A DNA stretch of 35,450 bases from Candidatus Gastranaerophilales bacterium (GTDB taxonomy: Bacteria; Cyanobacteriota; Vampirovibrionia; Gastranaerophilales; Gastranaerophilaceae): NCBI GenBank assembly GCA_900552525.1, contig UNSK01000017.1, positions 1 to 35,450 of the forward strand, given 5' to 3'. The first letter of the stretch is position 1. Each line of letters starts with the position of its first letter. The position numbers were made by a program, and so were the translations under genes. The notes beneath the pieces are model-generated. The model did no database searches, was not told the DNA's origin, and was given only the letters and a program-made list of their open reading frames with translations. Of the stretch, positions 25,674-33,284 are shown one piece after another.

Positions 25674-27414
25674 AATTATGCCAGTTAATTTCAGAGCTGC
25701 TGCAGCAAAGCAGCCGTTGGTTAGTAAGCCTTCAGAAGAAAAGAATGCAGATAGTAATGTATCTGCAAAATATCTTGAAAATCTGGCGCGCTTAAATGCT
25801 CCTGCAGTTAAAAAGATTGATTTAGCAGCTGCTAATAAAGCACCTTATAAAAATAATTTGAGGACAATGATTCAGAATAATCAAGCCGTAATGATGGCAA
25901 TTGTCCCAAGAACATTTACAGCTCAGGATTTAAACGGCGATGATAAAGTAACGTTGAGTACAGGTGAAAAATGCGGTACTTTGTTAAGTGCAATTTCAAG
26001 GTTGGACGAATTAAAAGCTGATGGCATTAATACAATACATATTCTTCCAATTCATCCGCCAGGAAAGAAGAATGCAATGGGTACTGCAGGTTCGCTTTAT
26101 TCTCCTGCAAAATATGTAACTGACGACGGACATCTTGCTATAGATCCAATGATTGTTGATAAGAATGATCCTAGGACACCGGATGAACAATTCAAGGCTT
26201 TAATTGATGAATGCCATAAACGCGGTATCAGAGTTATGTTAGATCTTCCAAGCTGCGCATCTGTTGATATGTTTGAAGCAGAACCTGAACTTATGGCATA
26301 TGGAAGGAACGGTGAAGATAAAACTCCTCAAGGCTGGGCTGATATTAGAATGTTTGAGCCATGGGCAGATGAGGCAGAAAGAACTTTAAATCCAAAATTA
26401 TTGGAAATGCATAAGCAATATGTAGATGCTTGTATTGACCTTGGTATTGATGGTATACGAGCTGACGTTGCAAGAGCAAAACCGCCTGAATTCTGGGATG
26501 TTTTAATTAATTATTCAAGAAAAAGAGATCCAGAATTTGCGTGGCTTGCTGAAAGCTATACATATGAATGTGCTTCTCCAATGGTAAATATGCCTTATGA
26601 TAGACCGGAAGATTTATTAAGAGCTGGGTTTGATGAATATTATGGACAGTATCATATTTTCCACGACTGGAGAAATTGTTCGGATTTTAATGACTATGTA
26701 AAATTAAACTTAGACTTATCTCATAGACTACCGGCAGGGAAGAGTGTAATTGGTTCATTCTTGACACACGATGACAGTTCTTCAATGATTCACGGCGGAG
26801 AAAATTTCTGTAAGCTAACTACAATTTTACAGTCAACAATCCCAATGTGTAATCCGTATTTTATTGATGGTTTCCAGACTGGTGACTATTATGATTATAA
26901 ATATAGAGATACAGAAAATATTGAAACCTATACTGAAAAAACATTGATGAACGAGCATAGATATCGTCTGGCTCTGTTTAACCTTTCAAGAAAACCTGGT
27001 GGCGATTGTCCTGATATAGAAAGAGTCATGAAAGGTGCTCTCAAGATGAGAAGTGAAAATCTGGACGTACTGGCAGATAGAAACAGCAGTTTTATAGAAC
27101 TTGATAAACGTGAAGATAAATATGACCAGATTATTACATATGCTAGACATAACAATGGCAGAACTATACTTGTAGTTGCAAACAAAAATCCAAATAGAAA
27201 TGTAACAGGGATTATCGAAATACCTGGTTTGAAAGAAACACAGAAATTAGAAAACATGGTGCCTGAATATGGCGAAACAAGTGAATTCCAGGTAAGCGAA
27301 AACGAGTTAAGAGTAAATCTTGCACCTGCAGATGCTTATGTCTTCGAAATAGACACACCAAATTTGGAAAATGATAGAAAAGAGCACGCTTTTAAACAAA
27401 AAGTCCATGACTAA
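25654..27414 (+). CDS. GH13-family enzyme resembling GlgE-type maltosyltransferase, with N-terminal NFRA motif
   Basis: 586 aa. GH13 landmarks: region I RVMLDLPSCAS (D197), region II GIDGIRADVARA (nucleophile D271), region III FAWLAES (acid/base E300), region IV FLTHDD (D373). The segments ILPIHPPGKKNAMGTAGSLYSPAKY and AGFDEYYGQYHIFHDWRN look closer to GlgE (GH13_3, extends alpha-glucan from maltose-1-phosphate) than to amylases, and GlgE also lacks the region I His. Against this, the N-terminal Ig-like domain of GlgE is missing and no maltokinase (Pep2) gene is nearby. The N-terminus MMMQIAKIMPVNFRA fits the shared motif. A beta-rich C-terminal domain closes the protein. There are three consecutive ATG codons at the start; the gene overlaps the previous one by 20 bp. 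Confidence 0.8.
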   Translation: MMMQIAKIMPVNFRAAAAKQPLVSKPSEEKNADSNVSAKYLENLARLNAPAVKKIDLAAANKAPYKNNLRTMIQNNQAVMMAIVPRTFTAQDLNGDDKVTLSTGEKCGTLLSAISRLDELKADGINTIHILPIHPPGKKNAMGTAGSLYSPAKYVTDDGHLAIDPMIVDKNDPRTPDEQFKALIDECHKRGIRVMLDLPSCASVDMFEAEPELMAYGRNGEDKTPQGWADIRMFEPWADEAERTLNPKLLEMHKQYVDACIDLGIDGIRADVARAKPPEFWDVLINYSRKRDPEFAWLAESYTYECASPMVNMPYDRPEDLLRAGFDEYYGQYHIFHDWRNCSDFNDYVKLNLDLSHRLPAGKSVIGSFLTHDDSSSMIHGGENFCKLTTILQSTIPMCNPYFIDGFQTGDYYDYKYRDTENIETYTEKTLMNEHRYRLALFNLSRKPGGDCPDIERVMKGALKMRSENLDVLADRNSSFIELDKREDKYDQIITYARHNNGRTILVVANKNPNRNVTGIIEIPGLKETQKLENMVPEYGETSEFQVSENELRVNLAPADAYVFEIDTPNLENDRKEHAFKQKVHD

Positions 27415-27431
27415 GCAAACATTAAATAAAT

Positions 27432-27470
27432 TGCGAAAAAGAGACCGGTAAAATACCGGTCTTAGTTTTG
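27432..27470. terminator. Bidirectional terminator between GH13 and acetyltransferase genes
   Basis: Perfect 9-bp stem AGACCGGTA (27442-27450) / TACCGGTCT (27454-27462) with an AAA loop. The plus side runs into TAGTTTTGTT; the minus side into CTCTTTTTCGC, a good T-tract. The stem touches the stop codon of the minus-strand acetyltransferase. Confidence 0.85.
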
Positions 27471-28019
27471 TTCAATAGTTTTTATTACTCTTGCAGGATT
27501 TCCGACAGCAAGTGAATTTGCCGGAATATCCTTTGTGACAACTGCTCCGGCTCCTATAACGCATCCGTCACCTATGGTAACTCCAGGAAGTACAACAACA
27601 CTTCCACCCAGCCAGCAGTTTTTTCCTACAGTTATTGGCTTTGCAGATTCAATAAAAGTATTTCTTGTTTTGTAATCCAGCGGGTGTATAGGTGTGTAAA
27701 ATTGTGTATTCGGCCCAACAAATGTGTTTTTACCAATTTTAACCTTAGCACAATCAAGAACGACACAGTTTGCATTAAAATAGACATTGTCATCAAGTTC
27801 AAGGTTGCAGCCATAATCACAAAACAAGCTTGGAGTAATATAACACCCTTTTCCCATTTTTCCTAAAAAAGATTTCAAAATAGCTTCACGCTTGTCAACA
27901 TCAGGCTCAGCATTGAATTCTCTGGTCTTTTCCAGTGAGATTCTTCTTAATTCTACTAACTCTTCGTCATTCATCGGGTAGTAATCTAACCCGGCAATCA
28001 TTTTTTCATATTCTCTCAT
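27462..28019 (-). CDS. Maltose/galactoside-type O-acetyltransferase (left-handed beta-helix)
   Basis: 185 aa. The N-terminal REYEKMIAGLDYYPMNDEELVELR is the Maa/NodL/LacA cap. Hexapeptide repeats form the beta-helix (NLELDDNVYFNANCVVLD, VKIGKNTFVGPNTQ, ITVGKNCWLGGSVVVLPG, VTIGDGCVIGAGAVV), with the catalytic His in YTPIHPLD and the ending DIPANSLAVGNPARVI. It moves acetyl from acetyl-CoA to a sugar hydroxyl; the substrate is not readable. No Shine-Dalgarno precedes the ATG at 28019, while a perfect -10 box lies 7 bp before it. Met7 is an alternative start. Confidence 0.9.
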   Translation of the reverse strand: MREYEKMIAGLDYYPMNDEELVELRRISLEKTREFNAEPDVDKREAILKSFLGKMGKGCYITPSLFCDYGCNLELDDNVYFNANCVVLDCAKVKIGKNTFVGPNTQFYTPIHPLDYKTRNTFIESAKPITVGKNCWLGGSVVVLPGVTIGDGCVIGAGAVVTKDIPANSLAVGNPARVIKTIEQN

Positions 28020-28025
28020 ATGTGT

Positions 28026-28031
28026 ATTATA
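28026..28031 (-). promoter_or_regulatory. -10 box directly before the acetyltransferase, possible leaderless promoter
   Basis: Minus-strand TATAAT lies 6 bp from the ATG at 28019, so transcription would begin at the start codon. The -35 would fall inside the neighbouring terminator stem and is weak. Confidence 0.4.
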
Positions 28032-28035
28032 TAAT

Positions 28036-28066
28036 AAAAAACCTGAAGTTTAACTTCAGGTTTTTT
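28036..28066 (-). terminator. Rho-independent terminator of the 55-aa ORF
   Basis: Stem AAAAAACCTGAAGTT / AACTTCAGGTTTTTT around a 1-nt centre (the loop opens to about TTTAA), followed on the minus strand by TTTTTTATT. It starts about 10 bp after the stop of the 55-aa ORF and is symmetric enough to work in both directions. Confidence 0.85.
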
Positions 28067-28075
28067 AAATCTCTT

Positions 28076-28243
28076 TTAGCCCATATAGGCACCGGCTTGC
28101 ATTGCGTTTGCATAGTCCCATACGTTAGTTTTTTGTAATTTTTGCTGTTCAGTTTCTTTAGGTGCTGCATCTTTTTGAGCAAAATCAAACCATACAGGAT
28201 TTGCACCATTCGTTTTGCCAGCTCCGCTTGCTTCTGCAACCAT
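28076..28243 (-). CDS. Small ORF, 55 aa, unknown function
   Basis: The minus strand encodes MVAEASGAGKTNGANP...NAMQAGAYMG. AGAAAGGA lies 9 nt before the ATG and a strong terminator follows the stop, so it is a complete small transcription unit. The product is acidic to neutral, Ala/Gln-rich, with WFDFAQKD and NVWDYANAMQAG segments that look helical. There is no signal peptide or membrane segment. A nearby overlapping frame gives a longer Lys/Leu-rich ORF, but that has no ribosome site and reads through the terminator stem. I know no family. Confidence 0.65.
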   Translation of the reverse strand: MVAEASGAGKTNGANPVWFDFAQKDAAPKETEQQKLQKTNVWDYANAMQAGAYMG

Positions 28244-28336
28244 ATATTGCCATCCTTTCTTATATCATCGTATCTTCAACTTTATATATTAATAAAGTAA
28301 TATTTTTAGGATGAATTTCAGTCTTTAAATATTTAT

Positions 28337-29875
28337 TTACAATTCTTTACATTTTTTAGGTTTATTTTTTAGAAGCAGCACTAACAGTATAGCAAAGAGC
28401 ATTAATAGTGCAAGGATTGTAAAAATATCAAAGAAGGAAGCAAGCCGGGCTTGAGCTAAAAGCTGTTTATACAGCATTCCGTCAGCTTTTCTGGAAGCTA
28501 CAACACTCGGATAATACCGCATAAATTTGTGCTGAAGTGCTGTAAATTTATACAGGAACATTGGATTATGTGGTGATAAATTCCCTACAAAGTAATTTTG
28601 ATAAACCTGTGATACTCTTGCAATAAATGTAGAAGATATTGAAGTTGACATTGCTGTTAATATATTCTTAAAAAGAGCATGCAATGCAGCTGCATCAGCA
28701 TTTTTAGACGCCGGCAAAGTTTGAAACGACAGCGCTGTAATTGGTACAAATGCAATAGGAACTCCAATACAAAGCAGTATATTAGGCAGAATAATGCTTT
28801 CCATAGAAGAGTTCGGGTTCATTTGTGTAAGCATAAGAAGTGAAATTGCAATTATTATAAATCCTATTATGGCAAGCAGTCTGCCTTCAACGTATTTTGA
28901 TATTTCTCCAGCTGCAATCAATCCGATAAAACAGACGACTGCTCTTGGAAACATTAAAAGTCCTGACATAGAAGGACTATAGCCTATTAAACTCTGCACG
29001 AACATTGGTACAAGCAGCAGAGTAGAATATAAAACAACATTTATAAATGCGCTTGCAAAGGTACCGAATAGAAAATTTCTGTCCTTAAATACTCTGATAT
29101 CAATTACAGGATACTTATATTCAAGCTCCCAAACATAGAAAAACACGAAGGAAAATATACAAATACCTGATAACCAGCATATCCAGGTTTCATCAAACCA
29201 GTTATGCTGCTGTCCTTTGTCAAGTACAACCTGCAGGCATCCCATTGCTATTACGATAGAAGCGTACCCGAAGATATCAAATTTTTTGTTATATTTTTGT
29301 TTAACCGGCTGTTCATCTGGAACAAACAGTTTGACTAATAATAAAGATAAAAGACACAATGGGATATTTATAATGAAAATCCATTGCCATGAGTAGTTAT
29401 CAGTTAAATAACCTCCAATAAAAGGGCCTGCAAGCGGTGAAAACATTGCTGCAACTCCGAATAATCCCATAGCAACCCCGCGTTGTTCTTCTGGAAAAAC
29501 TTCAAGTAGAACTGCCTGACATAAAGGCAATATACAGCCGCTTCCAATACCTTGAATAACTCGTGCACCAATAAGCGCCTGAAGATTTGGCGAAATTACA
29601 CAGAGCAGGCAGCCTATAGCAAATACAATGATACTATATATAAATAATAACTTTTTGCCTATAAGCCTTACAAGATAACCTGTAACCGGAAGCATAAGGC
29701 CTCCTGATATTATGTAACAGGTGATAACGGTATTTGCTTCATATTGAGTTGCACCATAAAAACCTGCGATATGCGGCTGGCTTACATTAGTTCCAGATGA
29801 CGCAGCCAGTGCCAGAAATGATGGTAGAAGTACTGCGATAGCTATTATAAACGGGTTAATTTTCTTTTCTTCCAT
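28337..29875 (-). CDS. DHA2-family (EmrB/QacA-type) multidrug MFS transporter
   Basis: 512 aa with about 14 predicted hydrophobic segments. The N-terminal half has the DHA2 motifs, including TNVSQPHIAG, ISGGLMLPVTGYLVRLIGKK (motif A region), ARVIQGIGSGCILPL, and motif C in SPLAGPFIGGYLTDNYSWQWIFIINIP. A proton-driven drug pump of the inner membrane. It overlaps the EmrA-like adaptor gene by 20 bp, and a TolC-type channel is divergently encoded, so the three should form one envelope-spanning exporter. Substrate unknown. No clear terminator follows. Confidence 0.92.
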   Translation of the reverse strand: MEEKKINPFIIAIAVLLPSFLALAASSGTNVSQPHIAGFYGATQYEANTVITCYIISGGLMLPVTGYLVRLIGKKLLFIYSIIVFAIGCLLCVISPNLQALIGARVIQGIGSGCILPLCQAVLLEVFPEEQRGVAMGLFGVAAMFSPLAGPFIGGYLTDNYSWQWIFIINIPLCLLSLLLVKLFVPDEQPVKQKYNKKFDIFGYASIVIAMGCLQVVLDKGQQHNWFDETWICWLSGICIFSFVFFYVWELEYKYPVIDIRVFKDRNFLFGTFASAFINVVLYSTLLLVPMFVQSLIGYSPSMSGLLMFPRAVVCFIGLIAAGEISKYVEGRLLAIIGFIIIAISLLMLTQMNPNSSMESIILPNILLCIGVPIAFVPITALSFQTLPASKNADAAALHALFKNILTAMSTSISSTFIARVSQVYQNYFVGNLSPHNPMFLYKFTALQHKFMRYYPSVVASRKADGMLYKQLLAQARLASFFDIFTILALLMLFAILLVLLLKNKPKKCKEL

Positions 29876-30965
29876 CTTTTATTCTTACCTTTGGTACAAC
29901 TGACATACCAGGAACAATGTTATAACCTGAGATATCTTCATCAAACAATATTTTGACAGGAACTCTCTGGACGATTTTTACGTAGCTGCCTACAGCATTC
30001 TCCGGCGGAAATAAGCTTGATTTAGCTCCTGTGGCGCGCTGAATACTTTCAACATGGCCCTTAAATCTTTTGCCGGGATATGTATCCACTTTAATCCTTA
30101 CGCTTTGCCCTTCCTTCATATGTGTAAGCTGAATTTCTTTAAAATTAGCAACTACCCAAACCTGCTCCGGTACAATATTCATTAAAGGCTGACCGATATT
30201 AACATAATTACCTTTTTCTACACTTCTGGCTGCAATTTTACCGGACTGCGGGGCGTAAATCTTGGTGTATTGCAAATTCAATTTTGCTTGTTCTACTTCT
30301 GCTTCAAGACGTTTGATTAGTGCTTCATCAGCCTGTGTTTTAGCTCTATTTGAATCAAGAGCATGCATTGAGGCCATAGAGTTTTCCTGAGCTGCATTAA
30401 ACTCTGCCTCTGCGACTTCTAGAGCAGTTTTACTTCTTTCATAAGCCTGCTTTGATACAATTCCATCTTTGTACAGGTCTTTATATCTTGCAAAATCTTT
30501 TTGGGCAAAATCAAGCTTTGAAGAGGCTGATGTAATATCTTCATAAGACTTGTTAACTTTGGATGAACTCTCATCAACCTGCTTAACAGCAATATTTAAA
30601 CCTGCTTTTGCTTCTGCAAGCTTAGCTTCTGCCTGATCTAATGCAACCTCAAAGTCTTTCGGATCGAGCTCTACCAGTAAATCGCCTGTTTTAACTTCCT
30701 GATTATCGTCTACAAGCAGTTTTACGACCGGTGCTGCAACCCTTGGAGCAATTGACACAAGTCTTCCTTCTACAAATGCATCATCTGTTGACTGAAAATA
30801 AGTAGAGTGTATTGCAGCTACAATACCTAGTATAATTAATATAACACCTGTTATGGATGGTACTATTACACGTTTTTTCTTATATTCCGGACGTCTTTTT
30901 TTTAATCTTGCTTTTGCTTTTTTTATAAAATCTTTATTATTCTTGTCTTCATGTTTTCTAGCCAT
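29856..30965 (-). CDS. EmrA/HlyD-family membrane fusion adaptor
   Basis: 369 aa. A basic cytoplasmic N-terminus (KARLKKRRPEYKKKR) precedes one membrane segment (VPSITGVILIILGIVAAI). The lipoyl halves are STDDAFVEGRLVSIAPRVAAPV...DLLVELDPKDF and YTKIYAPQSGKIAARSVEKGNYV. Between them is a long helical hairpin (about 120 residues) that reaches the outer-membrane channel. AGGTGA lies before the ATG. It is 8 bp after the MarR stop and overlaps the pump gene. Confidence 0.93.
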   Translation of the reverse strand: MARKHEDKNNKDFIKKAKARLKKRRPEYKKKRVIVPSITGVILIILGIVAAIHSTYFQSTDDAFVEGRLVSIAPRVAAPVVKLLVDDNQEVKTGDLLVELDPKDFEVALDQAEAKLAEAKAGLNIAVKQVDESSSKVNKSYEDITSASSKLDFAQKDFARYKDLYKDGIVSKQAYERSKTALEVAEAEFNAAQENSMASMHALDSNRAKTQADEALIKRLEAEVEQAKLNLQYTKIYAPQSGKIAARSVEKGNYVNIGQPLMNIVPEQVWVVANFKEIQLTHMKEGQSVRIKVDTYPGKRFKGHVESIQRATGAKSSLFPPENAVGSYVKIVQRVPVKILFDEDISGYNIVPGMSVVPKVRIKDGRKEN

Positions 30966-30973
30966 AATCTCAC

Positions 30974-31432
30974 CTAATTTTGTATTACAACCTTGTCTTT
31001 TAAATTAACTTCTATTTTATTTAACGTTTTCAAAAATTTTTCTATTTCTTCCTCTGAAATATTTGCCACTGTATCCTGCCAGATATTTAATATTGAAGGA
31101 AGTACTTTTTCGCACACATCTAATCCTTTTTCAGTGATGTATAACTTTTTCACCATTCTTTTTTCTTTATCTATTGCAGATGTTAAGTATTCTTTTGCCT
31201 CAAGTATAGAAACAATTCTTGTTATATTGGGTCTGTCTTTAAGAGTAACGCATGCAAGCTGGCGCAGATACATACCATTATTTATTTTAAGTGTATATAG
31301 TACAGTAAATTGTTCAGGAGTAATATCAAAACAATTTTTTACAAACTGCTGGCCTGCAAAAATCTTAGATAATAGCCCTATTCTAGAGAGTCTTAAGCCA
31401 ATTTTTTGTTCTAATAAAATATCTTGTTTCAT
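30974..31432 (-). CDS. MarR-family transcriptional regulator of the efflux genes
   Basis: 152 aa from the start chosen here: MKQDILLEQKIGLRLSRIGLLSK. The winged-helix core is PEQFTVLYTLKINNGMYLRQLACVTLKDRPNITRIVSILEAKEYL, with the wing DKEKRMVKKLYITEKG, typical MarR. An upstream in-frame ATG at 31453 would add 7 residues but lies inside the operator palindrome and has no ribosome site; the ATG at 31432 has AAAGGGA just before it. It heads the regulator-adaptor-pump operon and very probably represses it and the divergent TolC-type gene through the palindrome at 31442-31463. Confidence 0.9.
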   Translation of the reverse strand: MKQDILLEQKIGLRLSRIGLLSKIFAGQQFVKNCFDITPEQFTVLYTLKINNGMYLRQLACVTLKDRPNITRIVSILEAKEYLTSAIDKEKRMVKKLYITEKGLDVCEKVLPSILNIWQDTVANISEEEIEKFLKTLNKIEVNLKDKVVIQN

Positions 31433-31441
31433 AAAATCCCT

Positions 31442-31463
31442 TTGTGTTATCATAATAACACAA
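31442..31463. promoter_or_regulatory. MarR operator, perfect 9-4-9 palindrome
   Basis: TTGTGTTAT, 4-nt centre CATA, ATAACACAA, in the 48-bp gap between the divergent MarR operon and the TolC-type gene. Candidate -10 sequences for both directions (CATAAT plus, TATGAT minus) fall inside it, so binding would block both. MarR sites are commonly palindromes of this size. Confidence 0.75.
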
Positions 31464-31480
31464 GAAGGATAAGTGTAAAT

Positions 31481-32836
31481 ATGACATTTAAAAAAATTCT
31501 AATTATAAGTTTATTTTTAATTTCACTCCCGGTTGGTGCAAAAGAATGTACAAACCGTCTGGATTATATGAATATGGACTGGTGGAAGAATTATAATGAT
31601 GAAGTGTTAATTAATCATTTCCAGACATTATATGAAAATAATCATGACCTGAGAATAGCAGCTTTAAAAACAAAGCAAGCTGAAGAAAATATTAGACTAG
31701 CCGGAGCAAATCAGCTTCCTCAATTAGGTTTTGACGGAAGTGTATCCAGAGTTTTCAGAGGACCGCGAACACAATTTGGCTCTGTGGTAATTCCTAAATA
31801 TATTCAAAATGAAATATTTTTGCCTCTGAATGCTTCATATGAAATTGATATATGGGGGCAGAATTATTTGAATCGTAAGAGTGCCAAAAAACAGGCAGAA
31901 ATTGCAAAACAGCAGGAAAGAGCTGCATATATTTATATAACCTCTAGTTTTGCAGCTGATTATTATAATTTGATTAAAATGGATGAACTTGAAAGAAATC
32001 TCTTAAAAATCATTGATTTACAAAAAAATATTGTAAGCATGACTGAAAAGAAGTATAATTCGGGACTGGCTTCAATAAACGAAGTTTTAGATGAAAAGCA
32101 GATATTAGTTAATTTTGAAAAAGATTTGAATAAGCTTAAGGAAAACAAAAAAATATTGAATGATGAGGCTGTTGTTCTGCTAGGCCTCAATACTGATAAA
32201 GCAATTGAGCTTTCTGATTATCAGTCGATATCTTCCCCTCAAACTCCTGAAACTCTTTCTACAACTATTATTCAATTCAGACCAGACTTAATTTCTTCGG
32301 AAGATTATGTGAAAAAGTCGGGTATTGATGTAAGAGTTGCAAGGCGTGAGTTTCTTCCCAAATTTATACTCTACGGCAATCTTGGTTTTAATGCCTATAA
32401 ATGGAATAGAATGTTTGCAGGAGAAACTTTTCTTGCTAATGCCGGGATAGCTCCTCGTTGGGATATATTTACCGGAGGAATTAAAATGGCAAGATATAGA
32501 ATAAATAAGTACGAATATAAAAAAGCTGTAGAGATCTATGAAAAAACTGTACTGACATCAATTCAAGAGGTTAATGACGCTCTTGCAGAAGCAAAGACAA
32601 CAAAGGCAAATCTTATAAAGTCGGATGAAGATTACTCTATTGAAAAGGAAAAGCATATATTAGCAGAAAAACAATTTAGCATTGGAGATTCTTCGATGCT
32701 TGATGAAATGAAATCAGAAGTAAATCTATACGTCGCTAAACAGAGAAACATTGCCGCAAAAATCGACAATGTTATCTCATCAATATCTTTATATAATGCC
32801 GTTGGCGGCATAGATTATACTAAAAACGATCTTTAA
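31481..32836 (+). CDS. TolC/NodT-type outer-membrane efflux channel
   Basis: 451 aa from the ATG at 31481, chosen because the signal peptide MTFKKILIISLFLISLPVGAKE begins there and AAGGA lies upstream; an ATG 57 bp earlier would lie across the operator and the MarR start. The mature protein has the internal repeat of outer-membrane efflux proteins: WWKNYNDEVLINHFQTLYENNHDLRIAALKTKQAEENIRLAGA and later DVRVARREFLPKFILYGNLGFN, with long helical pairs. NodT-type channels are often lipoproteins; here the Cys after the signal (AKEC) is not in a standard lipobox. It implies a Gram-negative envelope. Its stop overlaps the convergent thioredoxin-fold gene by 4 bp. Confidence 0.88.
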   Translation: MTFKKILIISLFLISLPVGAKECTNRLDYMNMDWWKNYNDEVLINHFQTLYENNHDLRIAALKTKQAEENIRLAGANQLPQLGFDGSVSRVFRGPRTQFGSVVIPKYIQNEIFLPLNASYEIDIWGQNYLNRKSAKKQAEIAKQQERAAYIYITSSFAADYYNLIKMDELERNLLKIIDLQKNIVSMTEKKYNSGLASINEVLDEKQILVNFEKDLNKLKENKKILNDEAVVLLGLNTDKAIELSDYQSISSPQTPETLSTTIIQFRPDLISSEDYVKKSGIDVRVARREFLPKFILYGNLGFNAYKWNRMFAGETFLANAGIAPRWDIFTGGIKMARYRINKYEYKKAVEIYEKTVLTSIQEVNDALAEAKTTKANLIKSDEDYSIEKEKHILAEKQFSIGDSSMLDEMKSEVNLYVAKQRNIAAKIDNVISSISLYNAVGGIDYTKNDL

Positions 32837-33216
32837 TTAGCAAAGAAATTAAGTTTTTCTGTAAAACAAGCTTCATCGTTTATACAGTTTTTCTGAAGAT
32901 ATCTTGATATTCTGCCTCTGTCTTTAAATAAAAGGACATATGGCAAGTTTGGATAAATATGATACTTCTGGTTGAAAAGTTTAGTATCTTCAGATGCAAT
33001 ATCTAGATAAACGAAATTGTAGGACTGGCTATATTTATTTTCCATGTTACTAAAAGCCTTTTTGATATCCTCCAGATTATCAACCCAGCTTGCATATACG
33101 AGTATTGCCATAGGTTTATTACTTTCGCTTGCTTCTTTGTATGTTATAGCTTTAGATGGCAAAGCATTAAAGAGAATTACTGTTAATAAAAAAAGTGTTG
33201 ATAATATTTTTTTCAT
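32833..33216 (-). CDS. Secreted thioredoxin-fold protein lacking the CXXC motif
   Basis: 127 aa with a signal peptide (MKKILSTLFLLTVILFNALPSKA). The following 100 residues fit a thioredoxin fold: PMAILVYASWVDNLEDIKKAF, where the active-site WCxxC is replaced by WVDNL, then YNFVYLDIASEDTKLFNQKYHIYPNLPYVLLFKDRGR with the cis-Pro loop in NLPYV. Two Cys remain near the C-terminus (KNCINDEACF), spaced C-x5-C. It cannot act as an ordinary disulfide oxidoreductase and may be a periplasmic binding or folding helper. Single gene with AGGATG before the ATG, convergent to the efflux channel. Confidence 0.72.
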   Translation of the reverse strand: MKKILSTLFLLTVILFNALPSKAITYKEASESNKPMAILVYASWVDNLEDIKKAFSNMENKYSQSYNFVYLDIASEDTKLFNQKYHIYPNLPYVLLFKDRGRISRYLQKNCINDEACFTEKLNFFAN

Positions 33217-33240
33217 ATGTACATCCTATCTTTTGTATAA

Positions 33241-33272
33241 AAGCGGATTTGCATATTTATGCAAATCCGCTT
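33241..33272 (-). terminator. Rho-independent terminator of fabI
   Basis: Perfect 15-bp stem AAGCGGATTTGCATA / TATGCAAATCCGCTT. On the minus strand it follows the fabI stop by 12 bp and is followed by TTATAC after the final T residues. Confidence 0.82.
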
Positions 33273-33284
33273 AAAGTATTAGTT

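Noticed and set aside
28027..28239. 70-aa minus-strand ORF overlapping the 55-aa ORF
   Set aside because: It reads through the terminator stem, has no ribosome site and a Lys/Leu-rich chance composition; the other frame has proper signals.
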